Assembly (NCBI GenBank): GCA_020650975.1 | Contig: JAIPMN010006204.1 | Coordinates: 3,080 to 42,356, forward strand | Direction: 5' to 3' | Length of the DNA stretch: 39,277 nucleotides | Source: Apostichopus californicus | Lineage: Eukaryota; Echinodermata; Holothuroidea; Aspidochirotida; Stichopodidae | Shown here: piece after piece, positions 1 through 10,973 of the stretch | Numbering within the stretch: position 1 is the first letter of the stretch | Layout of the letters: each line of letters opens with the position of its first letter | The notes under the pieces: model-generated | The model's database searches: none | What the model saw: the letters and a program-made list of their open reading frames with translations, nothing else | What the model was told of the DNA's origin: nothing | Made by a program: the position numbers and the translations under genes

Positions 1-144
1 CCGGCGATCTAGAGTGTATCTTTACTCAAAAAATTTCTGTACGCTCCGCGCCAACCAATGGTGGCGCTCCGCTTAGATAGTGTCGAAAGCGCCCCTACAG
101 ACTATTCTCACCCCCCCTGACCAATACCCCTAGCTCCGCCACTG
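1..144. mobile_element. Terminus of a hAT-like non-autonomous DNA transposon, cut by the window edge
   Basis: The stretch ends at 131-144 in TAGCTCCGCCACTG. Read from the other strand this is CAGTGGCGGAGCTA, the same kind of end (CAGTGGCG...) as the complete MITE at 10052-10458. A C-rich run lies just inside the end, as in that MITE. The next eight bases (AACAGATG) would be the target-site duplication, but the partner lies outside the window. No coding capacity is visible. The hAT assignment is by resemblance only. Confidence 0.5.
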
Positions 145-295
145 AACAGATGTGGTATTTTGCAAAATGCACTGATCAGGTTTAGATCCAGGAAGGGGAG
201 GAGGGGGGGTGGAGGTGTCGGGGGAGGTGTTGGGGGGAGGTGTGGGGTGTACAGACACCCACTCGCACATTGGAAGTCTGTCTCAACAACACCAG

Positions 296-422
296 CACTA
301 TGCACATACCCTCCTTAATAAATACCCTGGATCTGTCCCTGATGATGAAAGTTTCTTACACGACCTAATACTGATCTCAATAACAGTAATTGCTAATTTC
401 ATCATAAAACTATCGAAAGAAA
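296..422 (+). CDS. Candidate exon of the unrecognised + strand gene
   Basis: The reading frame includes HYAHTLLNKYPGSVPDDESF and runs to a donor AAA|GTAAAA at 423. It ends in phase 1. The next exon starts with two bases, so the split codon becomes AAT (Asn), which supports the join. The left edge is uncertain: acceptors are possible at 254 (exon from 255) or 295 (exon from 296), both with poor pyrimidine tracts. The frame stays open upstream to 209 through G-rich sequence. Confidence 0.45.
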
Positions 423-3400
423 GTAAAACAAAATATCACCTCCTTGTGGCACATTGACATCACACCTTGACAAAATGGCAGCCTTCTGACATGACTTGTG
501 AACTGTCATACCTCCTAAACAGAGGATGGTTTTTTTCTTAGCTATTTGTGGAAGTATAGTCCATCTCAAGTATTTCTCTCACATGAGGTAAGCACCATGG
601 TTGGGTTTACTTCTTCTCCTGGAAGATTGAGCTCAAAACTACGTATTTAGCATTCCCAGCTGAAATTATTTAAAGCAATAGTTATGGTGCCATCATTGCC
701 ACTGTTCAGATCTTATTGTTCAGCAAATTATCAAAGTTTCCAACCAATATTCATCTTGTGTGCTAGAGGTGCTAAAACAAGTGATGACACACTGCTCTGA
801 ATCATTTAGGATAATATATGTACTGCGATATCATCTAATTTTTCTTTATATGGTGTTTGAAATGGAATAAGGGTGCATAAAAGATATACACTATACATTT
901 GTTTTCCATCTAATAGACATGGCAGGTGCTGGCCACCACAACATTACATTAATTGGCAACTTAAGTACCACATAAAAACAATGGATTCTTATATGTGACA
1001 TATGTCTTATAAGTGTAATGAAATACAAATTTATGTGTTTGGTATTGAGTTTAAATATCTGTAATGTTTTCCTATCTTGCTGGATTTATCATTTCCTATA
1101 CCAAATGTTTACCATAGACCATACCCTCAACCATAAACCATGTATACCAGAACAAAAACCATACCGCTACAAAAACCATACGATACCATATATCATACCG
1201 TATATGTACTATATATACAATACCATATACCACACACTAAGAGATACAGTATAGTAGTATACCATACCCCCAAACATAAATCATGCATACCAACAATACC
1301 ATACCGCAACCATGACCCATACCATATATCATACCATATATGTGCTATATACAATACCATATACCACACACTAACAGATACAGTATACCATACCATAGAC
1401 CATATCCCCAACCATAAACCATGCATACATTAACAAATACCATTCCGCAACGAAGACCATACCATACCATATATCATACCATATATGTACTATATATACA
1501 ATACCATATACCACACACTAAGAGATACAGTATATACCATATCATAGAGTGTACCACATCCCAACTAATGCCCATATGATAAATATTGACTATTTCCTCA
1601 CAGATCACATTGAAGAGAACAGGAAGATACAGCCGTCCATTCTGGTGAGTCGTCTTGGACACATTTTGGGAGCCATCATTCCTCCAGCAGTACCCCTTCC
1701 TTTCCCCCCCCCCCTTCCGTCCATACCCACCTTTAACTATGGAAACTTTACTCATGTACTTCTTCCGTAAGACACGTCATGGGGTTAAATCTAACCGCAA
1801 TCAACTGTGAAGATTGGTCAAGTCTGAGTATTCATGTTCATCAAATCTGATCTCAGAAACAAACTGTCTGTGTACACACACACGATGATATATTCTGTTC
1901 TAGTTTGGGTATCATCTTTGCTCAAAGAGGTATGTTTTGTAAATTGTCCCCGTCCCCTTAACCTGTGGTGGCCTCGTTCCAGAATCCATTACAAACGTCT
2001 TTAACTGTTGACATTTTTCTGCTGGTTTGCAGTGACTCCATAAGAAACGGATCAAGGAAATTCAGGGGATGGGGGGGTGGGGTGAGGTGTAGGGGAGTAG
2101 TTTGAGTGATATGAGAGCAGTTTTGGGAATGTTTGAATCAGCATAAAAGAAAACTGCCCCTCTTCCGAAAAAGACCATGGTGATAAGTATTTTAGTTAAA
2201 TATCTCTCTCATCTTTCCTAACTCCATTAATGTGCACACCTATTTCCTATGCCTGTTTCCTTAGACTTGGTTTCAAGTTGCTGATGAAGTGACTTGGTTA
2301 AAAGACGATGAAGACCTGGATGAACTTATTCCCTGGGTGAGTTTACTTTCTGTTTATCTTCACTCTCCAGGGGTTGTAGCATCTAGAGACAAGGCTAATA
2401 GACAGGATTACAGAGTTACTGGGTCTTCCCTCCCCTCCTCTCCCCCCCCCCCATTGTACAATTGATCCACACCTGCACTGATCCCCACATTCACTTTGGC
2501 ACACGTCTTTCCAGACACATGTCATAATGGCAGCATTGTCATTGTGGACTCTAGCAATGTTTTAACATGTCATCCAGTGTTAGTTGTAGCAAAGGACAAT
2601 TTGAGCAGTGATGTAACAGGCCCTGACTTGGGCAGTGTTGTAAATTGGCCACAATGTTAGCAGTGCTGTAACAGGCTGTGAATTGGGCAGTGTTGGTAAT
2701 GGCCACAATGTGAGCAGTGCCATAACAGGCCCTGACTTGGGTACTGTTGTACATGGGCACAATGTAAGCAGTGCTGTAACAGGCTGTGAATTGGGCAGTG
2801 TTGTTAATGGCCACAATGTGAGCAGTGCTATAACAGGCCCTGACTTGGGAAGTGTTGTAAATGGGCACAATGTTAGCAGTGCTGTAACAGGCTGTGAATT
2901 GGGCAGTGTTGTTAATGGCCACAATGTGAGCAGTGCTATAACAGGCCGTGAATTGGGCAGTGTAGAAAATGGCCACAATGTTAGCAGTGCTGTAACAGGC
3001 CATTAATTAGCCAGTGTTGTAAATGGCCACAATGTGAGCAGTGCTATAACAGGCCGTGAATTAGGCAGTGTAGAAAATGGCCACAATGTTAGCAGTGCTG
3101 TAACAGGCTGTGAATTGGGCAGTGTTGTTAATGGCCACAATTTGAGCAGTGCTGTAACAGGCCGTGAATTGGGCAGTGTTGTTAATAGCCACAATGTTAG
3201 CAGTGCTGTAACAGGCTGTGAATTGGGCAGTGTTGTTAATGGCCACAATGTTAGCAGTGCTGTAACAGGCTGTGAATTGGGCAGCGTTGTTAATGTCCAC
3301 AATGTGAGCAGTGCTGTAACAGGCTGTGAATTGGGCAGCGTTGTTAATGGCCACAATGTGAGCAGTGCTGTATTAGGCCGTGAATTAGGCAGTGTTCTTC

Positions 3401-6400
3401 ATAGCCACAATGTGAGCAGTGCTGTAACAGGCCGTGAATTGGGCAGTGTTGTAGATGGCCACACTGCGAGTAGTACGATACCTAACAAGCTGTGACTGAG
3501 CTTTGTTATTACACACCACAAGTAGAGTTGTGCTGTAACAGGCTGTGACTTGAGCAGTGTTGTAGAAAAGGCCATAATGTGAGTAGTTCCTAATAGTCTG
3601 TGACATTGAGCAGTGTAGTACGAAGCTGGAACTAGATCTGTGCCATCACAGAGTGTGACTTGCTACTAGTGCTGTAACACACCACAATGTGAGCAAGTGT
3701 TGAAGTGGCACATGCTATGTACAGTGCTGTGACTTGGAAAGTGCTGTAACATCCCACAATGTGAGCAAGTGTTGAATTGGTACTGTACATGTCATGTACT
3801 GTGTTATGATTAGAGCACGGCTGTAGTATGTCATGACTGAAGCTGTCTCCTAGCAACTCTTGAATCGAGTGCCTCAAGATGGACCCTTGGAGTGACTTGT
3901 TACAGCACTTCTCCGTCTAGTAATCCGAGATGCAAGATGTTTGGTGACAGGGTAGGATAACGATGTAATCATCTCATATAAGTTAGAAGTTTACCAAACA
4001 ACTAACATGTAAATCACAAATACCACCATCGATTATCCACCCACTGTTGGGACAATTGTCTTCCTCTTCTGCACGTATCGGGACTTTCGTACCCCGTTTC
4101 AAAACACTCGACATTTGACAGGTTAAACAAATCTGAATGTCATTTTTCAATCAGATAAAGGTTAGAATGACACACCGTAGGTAATAGAGAGAGGTGTAAC
4201 ACAAACAAAACTGTGTAAGCCAGGATGTGACTCATTGGTTATGAAGATTGACAGGAAACCTGGCGTAAAGACCAGTGGCTGGTATTAAAACTCTTCCCGG
4301 TTATGGTTATTAATGGGCAATATCTCAGCATATATAATACCGTACAGATGTATAGTGACTTGGTCTTCCCCTCCCCACCATCTTATTTCTCTCACCATCA
4401 TCCCTTCTCTTTCATCCCCCCTCTCCCCATCTCTCTTGTGTATAGTGCTGTAAGACATTTGTCAAGGACAATTATTTATAGATATATTTCATTTAAATAC
4501 TTGAATTTTCTATAACTGACAAGCTATATATTATTTAACAGTTGCTTGGACTTCATGCCGTGGAGGCTAACAGCATGCAGCAGAGGAATCCGATGTTGAA
4601 CTTTTCAAACGTGTACAGATACTTGAAGGTCTTGCACAAAAGTGAACACCTTCCACAATTGACTCCTGCAGGTGAGCATCTTATAGTGACCATAATCCAG
4701 GTTTCAACATATGTTAGATTAGAGGCCAACAGTGTGGGTGTTGCCAATCTCTCAATCCGAGGTTTTGGTGAAATATAAGAGCAGCGCATATCGAAGGTAA
4801 TCAGCAAGGCTGTTTGTAACCCACTTGACGTATTAGCAGTGATTTTCAGACTAAGTGCAAAATTATCACAGGAAGGTGTAGCGGGTTGTACAGGTATCCG
4901 AACTTAAAGGTTTCTGAATGTTGTTGATGTGATCATAATGCTACCCAAATAGTGTGGTACTTGTGAAGACATTCCAGAACCCCTGGGAGATTACCTTTAG
5001 TTGGTTTCAAACAGGGACTGATGTTTTAAGAGGTAATGTGTTGATGTTATTTAATAAGATATATGTGAGAAGAAGACTCATTGATAAGTAAAAGGTTCTC
5101 TTAAATGTGTTTGCCTTTCATAGCATCCATTGACATGGACAATTTGCATTACTCAGCCTTGGTTTTACAGCACTCCGTAGATAATTCTGGCTTTAATTGG
5201 TTTCAATGTAAACCATAACCTTTGCAATCATGATGACATCCATGTGCCTCTTTATGTGTGTGGTTGTGTGTGTGTTTCTTTGTGTAATATTGTGTGGGTG
5301 TGCGCGTGTTTGTATGTTTGTGTTTGTGTATAATGACTTGCTTGTAAACACAGTAAACTCTATAATATAGAACTTCCCTGTTGAGTTCAAGATGCCTAGC
5401 AGTAATAGTGGAGTTCAAATGTCATTTGAGGTCAGCAGAGGTGAAAATGTGGAAAACCTTGTAGACATTATCTCTCAAGAAGTGAAACTGAGATGTACTA
5501 CATTGTAGCTGAGCCCTAGCGGTTTTTTGGAGGTCAAAGGTCCTTTGAGGTCATCAGTGGTCAAAGTCTTAGAACGTTGTAAACATGAGTATTCCAATAG
5601 GGAATTTAGAATGAATGAAATATATATCACACATGTTTGAGGAGTTCTCACAATGGAGTACCAAAACCTTCCTCCCATTTCAATGAAATAGAGAAAAAAG
5701 CTGTGAAACATTTCAAGCATGACATCTCAAGAATGGAACCGTTCAATTTCAGATTCCTGAAAGATTTTATAGCTAATTACATCATGGGAACCTCAGTGCA
5801 TTCTTGCGTTTTTCTGCTTCTTTTGCTGTGTGTCTTGTTTCTCCCGTTATGACAAGCATTCGACTGATGTAATACCCGATACTGTTCAGTGTTTGGATTT
5901 ATTACTAACACTTTTGCGAGTGGTAGCCCCAGGTTACGAACATTTCTACCGGTTAGCAATTTTATCAAGCATATACAGCAAATACTCAAACATATAAACT
6001 CACAATTAGATTATTAGATTCTATCCCAAGTGAAACTGAATCCACAAGTACTTCAATTTATTTCTGAACACTTTTTTTCATCTCAGAATTAATCACATTG
6101 GTCAGATGTATAGATTAGCAAAAGTTAAAAAGTCTTGAAAATGGTTTTTGACATCTCAGGGAACATTTTTATCCAGTATCGCATCGTAAAATTCAAGACG
6201 TATAGCAGTGTCGTACGCAGGAATCGTGTTTTATTAAGAGAAAAAAATATCCAGAGCTTTCAAGACTGCTACGCAAAATTTTCAACACAAAATTATTCCC
6301 TGAAGTAATATCCTGATTTTGGAAAAGTGCAACTTGACTGACCAACCAAATTGTAATGGAATGTTTCAATGTAACATGGAAGCACATCTTCTCAAAATCA

Positions 6401-8023
6401 TCCCAATACAAAGCTGCTTCAAACACTTTCTTTTTTTTTATTCCAACAGAGAGTATTGTCCTGCTGGACTGCTTCCAACAGCTGGCAGATATTCTGAGAG
6501 CCTCCGACACGGAACCGCAAGCAGAATTCATGCAGAATCAATATCAAAAGTTCTTCCAACGGCTGTATTTTGCGGCTTCTGACATGTCCGAGTCTTGGCT
6601 AAAGTTAGAGAGTGAGGCAAAGTCAAAAGCCGGGAAGACTTCTGTGGCGAAGCAGAAAGGTCAGTCGGGTCTTAAACCCTCTATTCGGCCGCTCATGAAA
6701 GCAGAATTACGCAAGAGGACGCGGAGACGGAGAACTGCAGGAGAAACAGCGCCAGAAGAAACGACACAGAAGGATGTAGAAAGTCTAAGTTTGCAAACCG
6801 AAGTTCCAGATGGGACTAACAGAGTTCAGGAGGGATTGGAAAGAGAAGGAGAAAGTTCACAAGGGAGAGAGGAGTGTCAAACTTCACAAGTTGGTAAGGA
6901 AGGTTTGAACAAGAGGTTGGATGTCGGCGGGGACAGAGTAGCGGATGAAGTTTCCGATGACATGAATAACGATGACCAGTTATGTCACAACTTGGACCCA
7001 GACGATCCAGATTTTCTCGCCAAATTTGCAGACATGTTCAGCCTCGGGTCGTTAAATCCTTTTGAAATACCGCCGGAACTAATGGACTTCCGTCCGAAGC
7101 CACAGGGTAGGCAGACAGCCAATGGTAATGTTAGCAATCAAAGGGACGAAAGAGGTACAGAAATCTCGGAAGGTGGTAATGTAGGTGACAAGGCCATTGA
7201 GATAGATGACCAAGCACAACCGAGTCCAGATCCTGTGGTTGACTTAGACCACCAGGGTGTAGCAGGAACAAGCACAGCAGGTGGTAACAGAGATCAATAC
7301 TGTGATCATGTCAACAAGGTCACAGGTCAAGAGGTCAGCAGCAATGGTATGGAAGATCAAAGGAGCCATCATGCAGGACTTTTAAGTAACCATCTTTCAG
7401 GTGAGGTTCAATCTGGACTATCGAGTGCCCATCAGCTTCAACTATCAAGCAACCATTTACCTGTCATATCAAGTGACCATCTACCTGTTGTATCAAGTGA
7501 CCATCTACCTGATGCATCAAGGGATCGTCTACCTAATGCATCAAGTGACCATCAACCTGTTGTATTAAGTGACCGTCTACCTGTCATATCAAGTGACCAT
7601 CTACCTGTTGTATCGAGTAACCATGAACCTGAAGTATCATGTAGCAGTCAAATTGACATATCAAGTGACACATTACACAAAACATCAAGTGACCAGCTAA
7701 CTGACCCATCGAGCCACCATTGTGCTGTAACTGTCCATCAACCTGAAGTATCAAGTGTCTGTCAAAGTAATGGTTCAAATGTCATACTAGCTCAAGTATC
7801 AAGTGTCTTACAAACTCAACTATCAAGTGAGCAGGTACCTGAAGTGCCCAGTACCTCTGCTCAGCTTCCTGAAGCATCAACTGCCCATTGCCATGAAGTA
7901 CCAAGTTCCCATTCCCCTGAAGTACCCAGTACCTCTGTTCAGCTTCCTGAAGCATCAACTGCCCATTGCCATGAAGTACCAAGTTCCCATTCCCCTGAAG
8001 TACCAAGTACCACTGCTCAGTAA
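296..8023 (+). CDS. Unrecognised protein, five-exon gene model (5' end probably incomplete)
   Basis: I join exons 296-422, 1604-1644, 2265-2336, 4542-4671 and 6450-8023; total 1944 nt, 647 codons plus stop. Every junction is GT-AG and phases agree (phase 1, 0, 0, 1). The first ~190 residues look globular and helix-rich, with hydrophobic/charged patterns such as DDEDLDELIPWLLGLHAVEA and YAHTLLNKYPG. Next comes a basic patch (LRKRTRRRR, possible nuclear signal), an acidic/aromatic stretch (DPDDPDFLAKFADMFSLGSL), then a long Ser/Pro/His-rich disordered tail of 8-residue and 26-residue repeats. I do not recognise the family and assign no function. The true start codon may lie before the window. 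It converges on the PHLDB gene, with about 8.4 kb between the two stop codons. Confidence 0.65.
423..1603 (+). other. Intron with a ~140-bp tandem repeat
   Basis: No coding sequence recognised. The first ~650 bases show no obvious structure. The last third is the CATACCATA-rich tandem array listed separately, which ends about 60 bases before the next exon. Confidence 0.5.
1107..1545. repeat. Three-copy tandem repeat, ~134-147 bp unit
   Basis: The marker GATACAGTATA occurs at 1243, 1377 and 1524. Each copy holds an ACCATATACCACACACTAA block preceded by TATATCATACC(A/G)TATATGT. Internal CCATAC short repeats are dense. Short open frames on both strands come from the repeat and are not genes. 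Confidence 0.85.
1604..1644 (+). CDS. Exon of the unrecognised + strand gene (41 nt)
   Basis: Acceptor TATTTCCTCACAG ends at 1603 and donor GTGAGT starts at 1645. In phase it reads HIEENRKIQPSIL. Good splice sites and matching phases on both sides support it. Confidence 0.65.
1645..2264 (+). other. Intron, no distinct content
   Basis: It contains a C run near 1710 and a G-rich run near 2069-2100. Nothing else supportable is seen. Confidence 0.5.
2265..2336 (+). CDS. Exon of the unrecognised + strand gene (72 nt)
   Basis: Acceptor CTGTTTCCTTAG ends at 2264 and donor GTGAGT starts at 2337. Only one frame is open: TWFQVADEVTWLKDDEDLDE followed by LIPW. Exactly 24 codons, phase 0 at both ends. 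Confidence 0.75.
2337..4541 (+). other. Intron carrying the 54-bp minisatellite
   Basis: It holds the 54-bp array at 2597-3500, diverged relatives of that unit to about 3800, and then ~740 bases with no structure I can name. Confidence 0.6.
2597..3500. repeat. 54-bp minisatellite, about 16 copies
   Basis: The unit contains AGCAGTGCTGTAACAGG, GAATTGGGCAGTG and AATGGCCACAAT. The AGCAGTG marker falls at 2604, 2659, 2713, 2767, 2821 and 2875, almost exactly 54 apart, and continues to about 3420. Because 54 is a multiple of three and the unit lacks stops in several frames, long repetitive open frames arise on both strands. They are not counted as genes. Shorter, diverged copies continue to ~3800. 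Confidence 0.95.
4542..4671 (+). CDS. Exon of the unrecognised + strand gene (130 nt)
   Basis: Acceptor TTATTTAACAG ends at 4541 and donor GTGAGC starts at 4672. It reads LLGLHAVEANSMQQRNPMLN and on to HKSEHLPQLTPA. It ends with one base (G) that completes a GAG (Glu) codon with the next exon. It is likely helical. Confidence 0.75.
4672..6449 (+). other. Intron, no distinct content
   Basis: A GT-rich low-complexity stretch lies at about 5254-5332. No further exon or element is recognised. Confidence 0.5.
6450..8023 (+). CDS. Last coding exon of the unrecognised + strand gene, with repeat-rich tail
   Basis: A long T-rich tract ending in ATTCCAACAG precedes 6450; stop TAA is at 8021-8023. The open frame continues upstream to an ATG at 6356, but that lies in the intron. 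The exon begins ESIVLLDCFQQLADIL, a helical block through SWLKLESEA. Then come the basic cluster LRKRTRRRR near 6715, acidic stretches, DPDDPDFLAKFADMFSLGSL near 7000-7060, and the disordered repeat tail. Composition is Ser, Pro, His, Val and Glu rich toward the end. Confidence 0.85.
7436..7650 (+). repeat. Coding 24-bp (8-residue) repeat
   Basis: About eight tandem units of the type VSSDHLPV, VSSDHLPD, ASRDRLPN, ASSDHQPV, VLSDRLPV, ISSDHLPV. Diverged relatives (SSDTLHKT, SSDQLTDP) continue to about 7720. This is likely a disordered, repeat-length-variable segment. Confidence 0.9.
7841..8020 (+). repeat. Coding 78-bp (26-residue) repeat ending at the stop codon
   Basis: Two full units (7841-7918 and 7919-7996) are nearly identical, starting EVPSTS(A/V)QLPEASTAHCHE. 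A third partial unit (EVPSTTAQ) ends in TAA. The near identity suggests a recent duplication. Confidence 0.95.
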
Positions 8024-9544
8024 TATCAATTGTCCAATAACCTGAATGTGGGTAACATCCAGATGAAGGAAGTGAAAATAATGTAATGAAAGCATTGCTG
8101 TTAACATGTTATGACTTTTGAGGTTTTCTCACTATCATTATGATCTTTCCTGCCTATAGCAAATATCACCCCAGTCCCCTGTTTTGGACCAAAAGCAGAG
8201 GAGATTGAGTATATACCCCAGTTGGTAATGCTAGCCATACTGAACGCTCCTCTGCACAAATTCATGAATAAACACATAGTGCACTATTACAGTGGTCAAG
8301 CCAAACTAGTATTCACACACAGGAAAGTAGTGCTGGTCATTAGGGCACTTGTGTGTACAATCATAGGGTGGCTGGTCAATTAATTAGGTGCACTTTGAGG
8401 ATGAATGCTAACAGCAGTACTTATGGGTAGTTAATGCTATCAATTAACACATTATTAATGCTCGAGGTGAATTTGTGACTGAGACTTGAAATGTAAAACA
8501 GACTTAACCTCTCAGTACTGAGGGTAATTTTGAAATGTTAGGTGACAGTGTAGTTTCATTATTTTTTACTTGGTTGTGATCGTCAACAAAAGAGAAGTAA
8601 AACTTGAAGAGAATACGATAACGTTAAGTACGCTTTATAAACATTGGTACAGCAAAGGGAAAGTTTGATGTATAAACTCATCATGTGTAAATAGTTAACA
8701 TTATGTGTACTCAATATCTATAGATAGGAACAGTATGTTCAGAAATGTCTAAACGTTAAAAACGTTAAACCTTTCATTGTATTGTGTTACAAGCAGAGAT
8801 GGACTCAGTGTCATTCATGTTTGTTTTGGGAGTGACTGCTACTTAACAGACCGATTCAGTACATTGATTGTATATGCTATTCAGTATCAAGTATCACAGC
8901 CTAGGCAGAGTTTACCTTGGACATGTGTAATGTGTAATTAACTTAATTTCCTTTGAGAGGACTTGCTAACATTCAAGGTCACTGAACTTTTGGAAATTGT
9001 TAAGTTATGCGATCACAACTGGCAGTCTGGTTAAAGCAATTAAGTGGTTAAGGATAGCAGTGTGCAGTGTTTACACTGCTCATGGTAACCTTCCATTATT
9101 GCACATATGAGGGCTTACTATGGTTTACCATTAATATCAGGTGTCAGTTAGTCTATAAGTATATCATCATGACTTTAATATGGAAAAAGCTGGAAAATTG
9201 TGGTTTGGTGAGAAACCCATCACTGAAAATAAAAAATGTCAAATTAAAAGAGTGTCATCTCTTTTTCAAAACTTTTTTGTATCAGTTTTAGCCTTAAAAA
9301 GCCAGAGACTTGATACATACAAATACAGGCAAGTATCCAGAATATCCTTAGAAGCCGAGGCCCATGAGACAATTCTTTGTGCATACCGAAATCACCAGAA
9401 CTGTAGCCCATTTTTTGAACAACAATATAATTGTAAGGGATTGCTGCCGGCAAAGTGAGCAAAAGTCTTCCACTGTGTACCAGATTATGTTTGTAGTTAA
9501 TCTTTAGTATCAAGCGTTTCAGACGGGGAAGCCCCAGACCCATG
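8024..9544 (+). other. 3' flank / probable 3' UTR of the + strand gene
   Basis: No coding sequence is recognised. AATAAA at 8267-8272 is the first consensus polyadenylation signal after the stop. Open frames at 9067-9618 look like chance. Confidence 0.5.
8267..8272 (+). other. Candidate polyadenylation signal AATAAA
   Basis: It lies about 245 bases after the stop codon of the + strand gene. The motif is canonical. Usage is inferred. Confidence 0.35.
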
Positions 9545-10051
9545 GAAGTGTAGAAGGGACATGTAAACTGACGTTTTGGCTTGATGCAACAACTCATCAA
9601 TATGTTGAAAATTGACATTTCGACGACATATTCTTAACAGTCAAAATGCAGAATATCTGAAAAATTACGATTTGTCCAGATGCATCAAGTCGTCGTGACA
9701 AAAATAATTAACGTTTGACAAAAAAATCATACCAACTCATCAAAATGTCCAAAATCAAAATTAATGTTGTGTAGAGATCCATGAATAATCCAATTTTTGA
9801 TAAGCTAAAGACCTCTCGACAAAAAATATCAATTTTACATTTTTGTCATTTTGCCGAGTTGGTATGTTATCAAAACGTAATATTTCAGATTTTGGTCATT
9901 TTGACGAGATCATACATCACAGCAAAACATCAATTTACGTTTTTGGGGGGTTATTTTGACGATTTGGGTATTATTCAACAATTTTCAGATTCTTGTCGTT
10001 TTGACGAATTGTTGCATTCATTAAAAACCTCAATTGACATGTACCTTCTAT
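9545..10051. repeat. Large imperfect palindrome with ~100-bp subrepeats
   Basis: The left arm (9545 to ~9797) is the reverse complement of the right arm (~9800-10051). Matched blocks include CATACCAACTC at 9728-9738 with GAGTTGGTATG at 9856-9866, and TAGAAGGGACATG at 9551 with CATGTACCTTCTA ending at 10050; both pairs are centred on ~9797-9801. In the right arm the phrase TCAATTnACnTTTTT recurs about every 100 bp (9828, 9930, 10030), so the arms are themselves short tandem arrays. The arms are clearly diverged. No coding content. Confidence 0.8.
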
Positions 10052-10458
10052 CAAGGGCGTAGGAACCGGGGGGGCTGGGGGGGTGCCAGCTCCCCAAAAA
10101 TATGGGGGGCGGAAGTATCATTCCGCCCCCCCCCCGCTTCGCAAGTCAGAAAACCCCTTTTTCATTTCTCAATAAATGATAACAACATTCGTCATTTTAG
10201 CAGAAAACATTTTGGCAGAAAAAAATCTCATTTGGAGCACCAAATTGCATCTAAGGCCAGGTGAAAATGCAAAATTATTTACAAAATGGAGTGAGTGTTG
10301 AAGTGTGCTATATTGCACCAAATTGCATCTGAGGCCACCTGGAAATGCAAAAAAATTCCAAAGGGGAGGGGTACACCCCCTCCCCTTAAACCCCTCCCCA
10401 GGCCGGCCATCAGTCTTCAGCCCCACCCCCCACTCAAAAATACCTTCCTACGCCACTG
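10052..10458. mobile_element. hAT-like MITE, complete, with target-site duplication
   Basis: The left end is CAAGGGCGTAGGAA. The right end, on the opposite strand, is CAGTGGCGTAGGAA (12 of 14 match). It is flanked by 8-bp near-identical duplications: CCTTCTAT at 10044-10051 and CCTCCTAT at 10459-10466. The length of 407 bp and lack of an open frame fit a non-autonomous element. G-rich and C-rich runs lie just inside each end. Inside are two diverged copies of a CAAATTGCATCT(A/G)AGGCCA segment, at about 10242 and 10319. The 8-bp duplication points to the hAT superfamily. It is inserted in one arm of the palindrome at 9545-10051. Confidence 0.85.
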
Positions 10459-10942
10459 CCTCCTATGCTTCTGTACAAATCGGCTCCGAACATGACAAGT
10501 GATTTTGTATTTCTACCACTAAACCTTACCTTAAATCATCACATCTATATGCCCAATTGTTGGAATCATAAAATGGCTTATTCTTTTGAGGTTCTGCTGC
10601 AAAACCATGTCCATAATTATTCAATGTTGGTTTGAATGTGAAAGACTCTTACCGAAGTGAAGGACCATGCTGCCATAGTATTGTGTATACCTACATTATT
10701 GTATTCATTGTAAAAGTGTACAGTAAATTCCATATACCATATTCTCTCATACATTCTTCTTGTCAACATTTTCAACATGAAAAACTAAAAGAATGACAAA
10801 TATTACAAATGGTTACAATTCTTGACATTTATTTGTACTCTTTGGTGAAGATAAAAAACGTAGCAAGGTGGTTACAAGAAGGATACAAATCAACAAAAGA
10901 TTAAAAAAAAAAGTTTTTTCACAAGATGAGTGACACTGATAT

Positions 10943-10973
10943 GTTTCGTGCGTAGACGAGACTCGCTCGTCAG
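10943..10973 (-). other. Hammerhead-like / Penelope-type terminal motif (remnant)
   Basis: On the - strand it reads CTGACGAGCG, then TCTCGTC, then CACGAAAC, giving the CUGANGA and GAAA core strings of hammerhead-related Penelope-like element termini. GACGAG and CTCGTC form a 6-bp inverted repeat. The geometry is not a clean hammerhead, so this is probably a remnant. Confidence 0.3.

Noticed and set aside
1107..1545. Coding region in the CATACC array
   Set aside because: Open frames on both strands arise from a short simple repeat without stops.
2551..3495. Long repetitive open frames on both strands (for example 3034-3495 and 2551-3003)
   Set aside because: They are created by the stop-free 54-bp unit whose length is divisible by three; they lie in an intron and show no conserved protein.
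6356..6449. ATG at 6356 as the start of the 6450-8023 protein
   Set aside because: A strong T-rich acceptor ends at 6449 and the upstream exons join in phase; the extra residues (including a poly-Phe run) are translated intron.
9067..10062. Open frames of 74-124 codons downstream of the + gene
   Set aside because: No splice support or recognisable domain; the right part is inside the palindrome.
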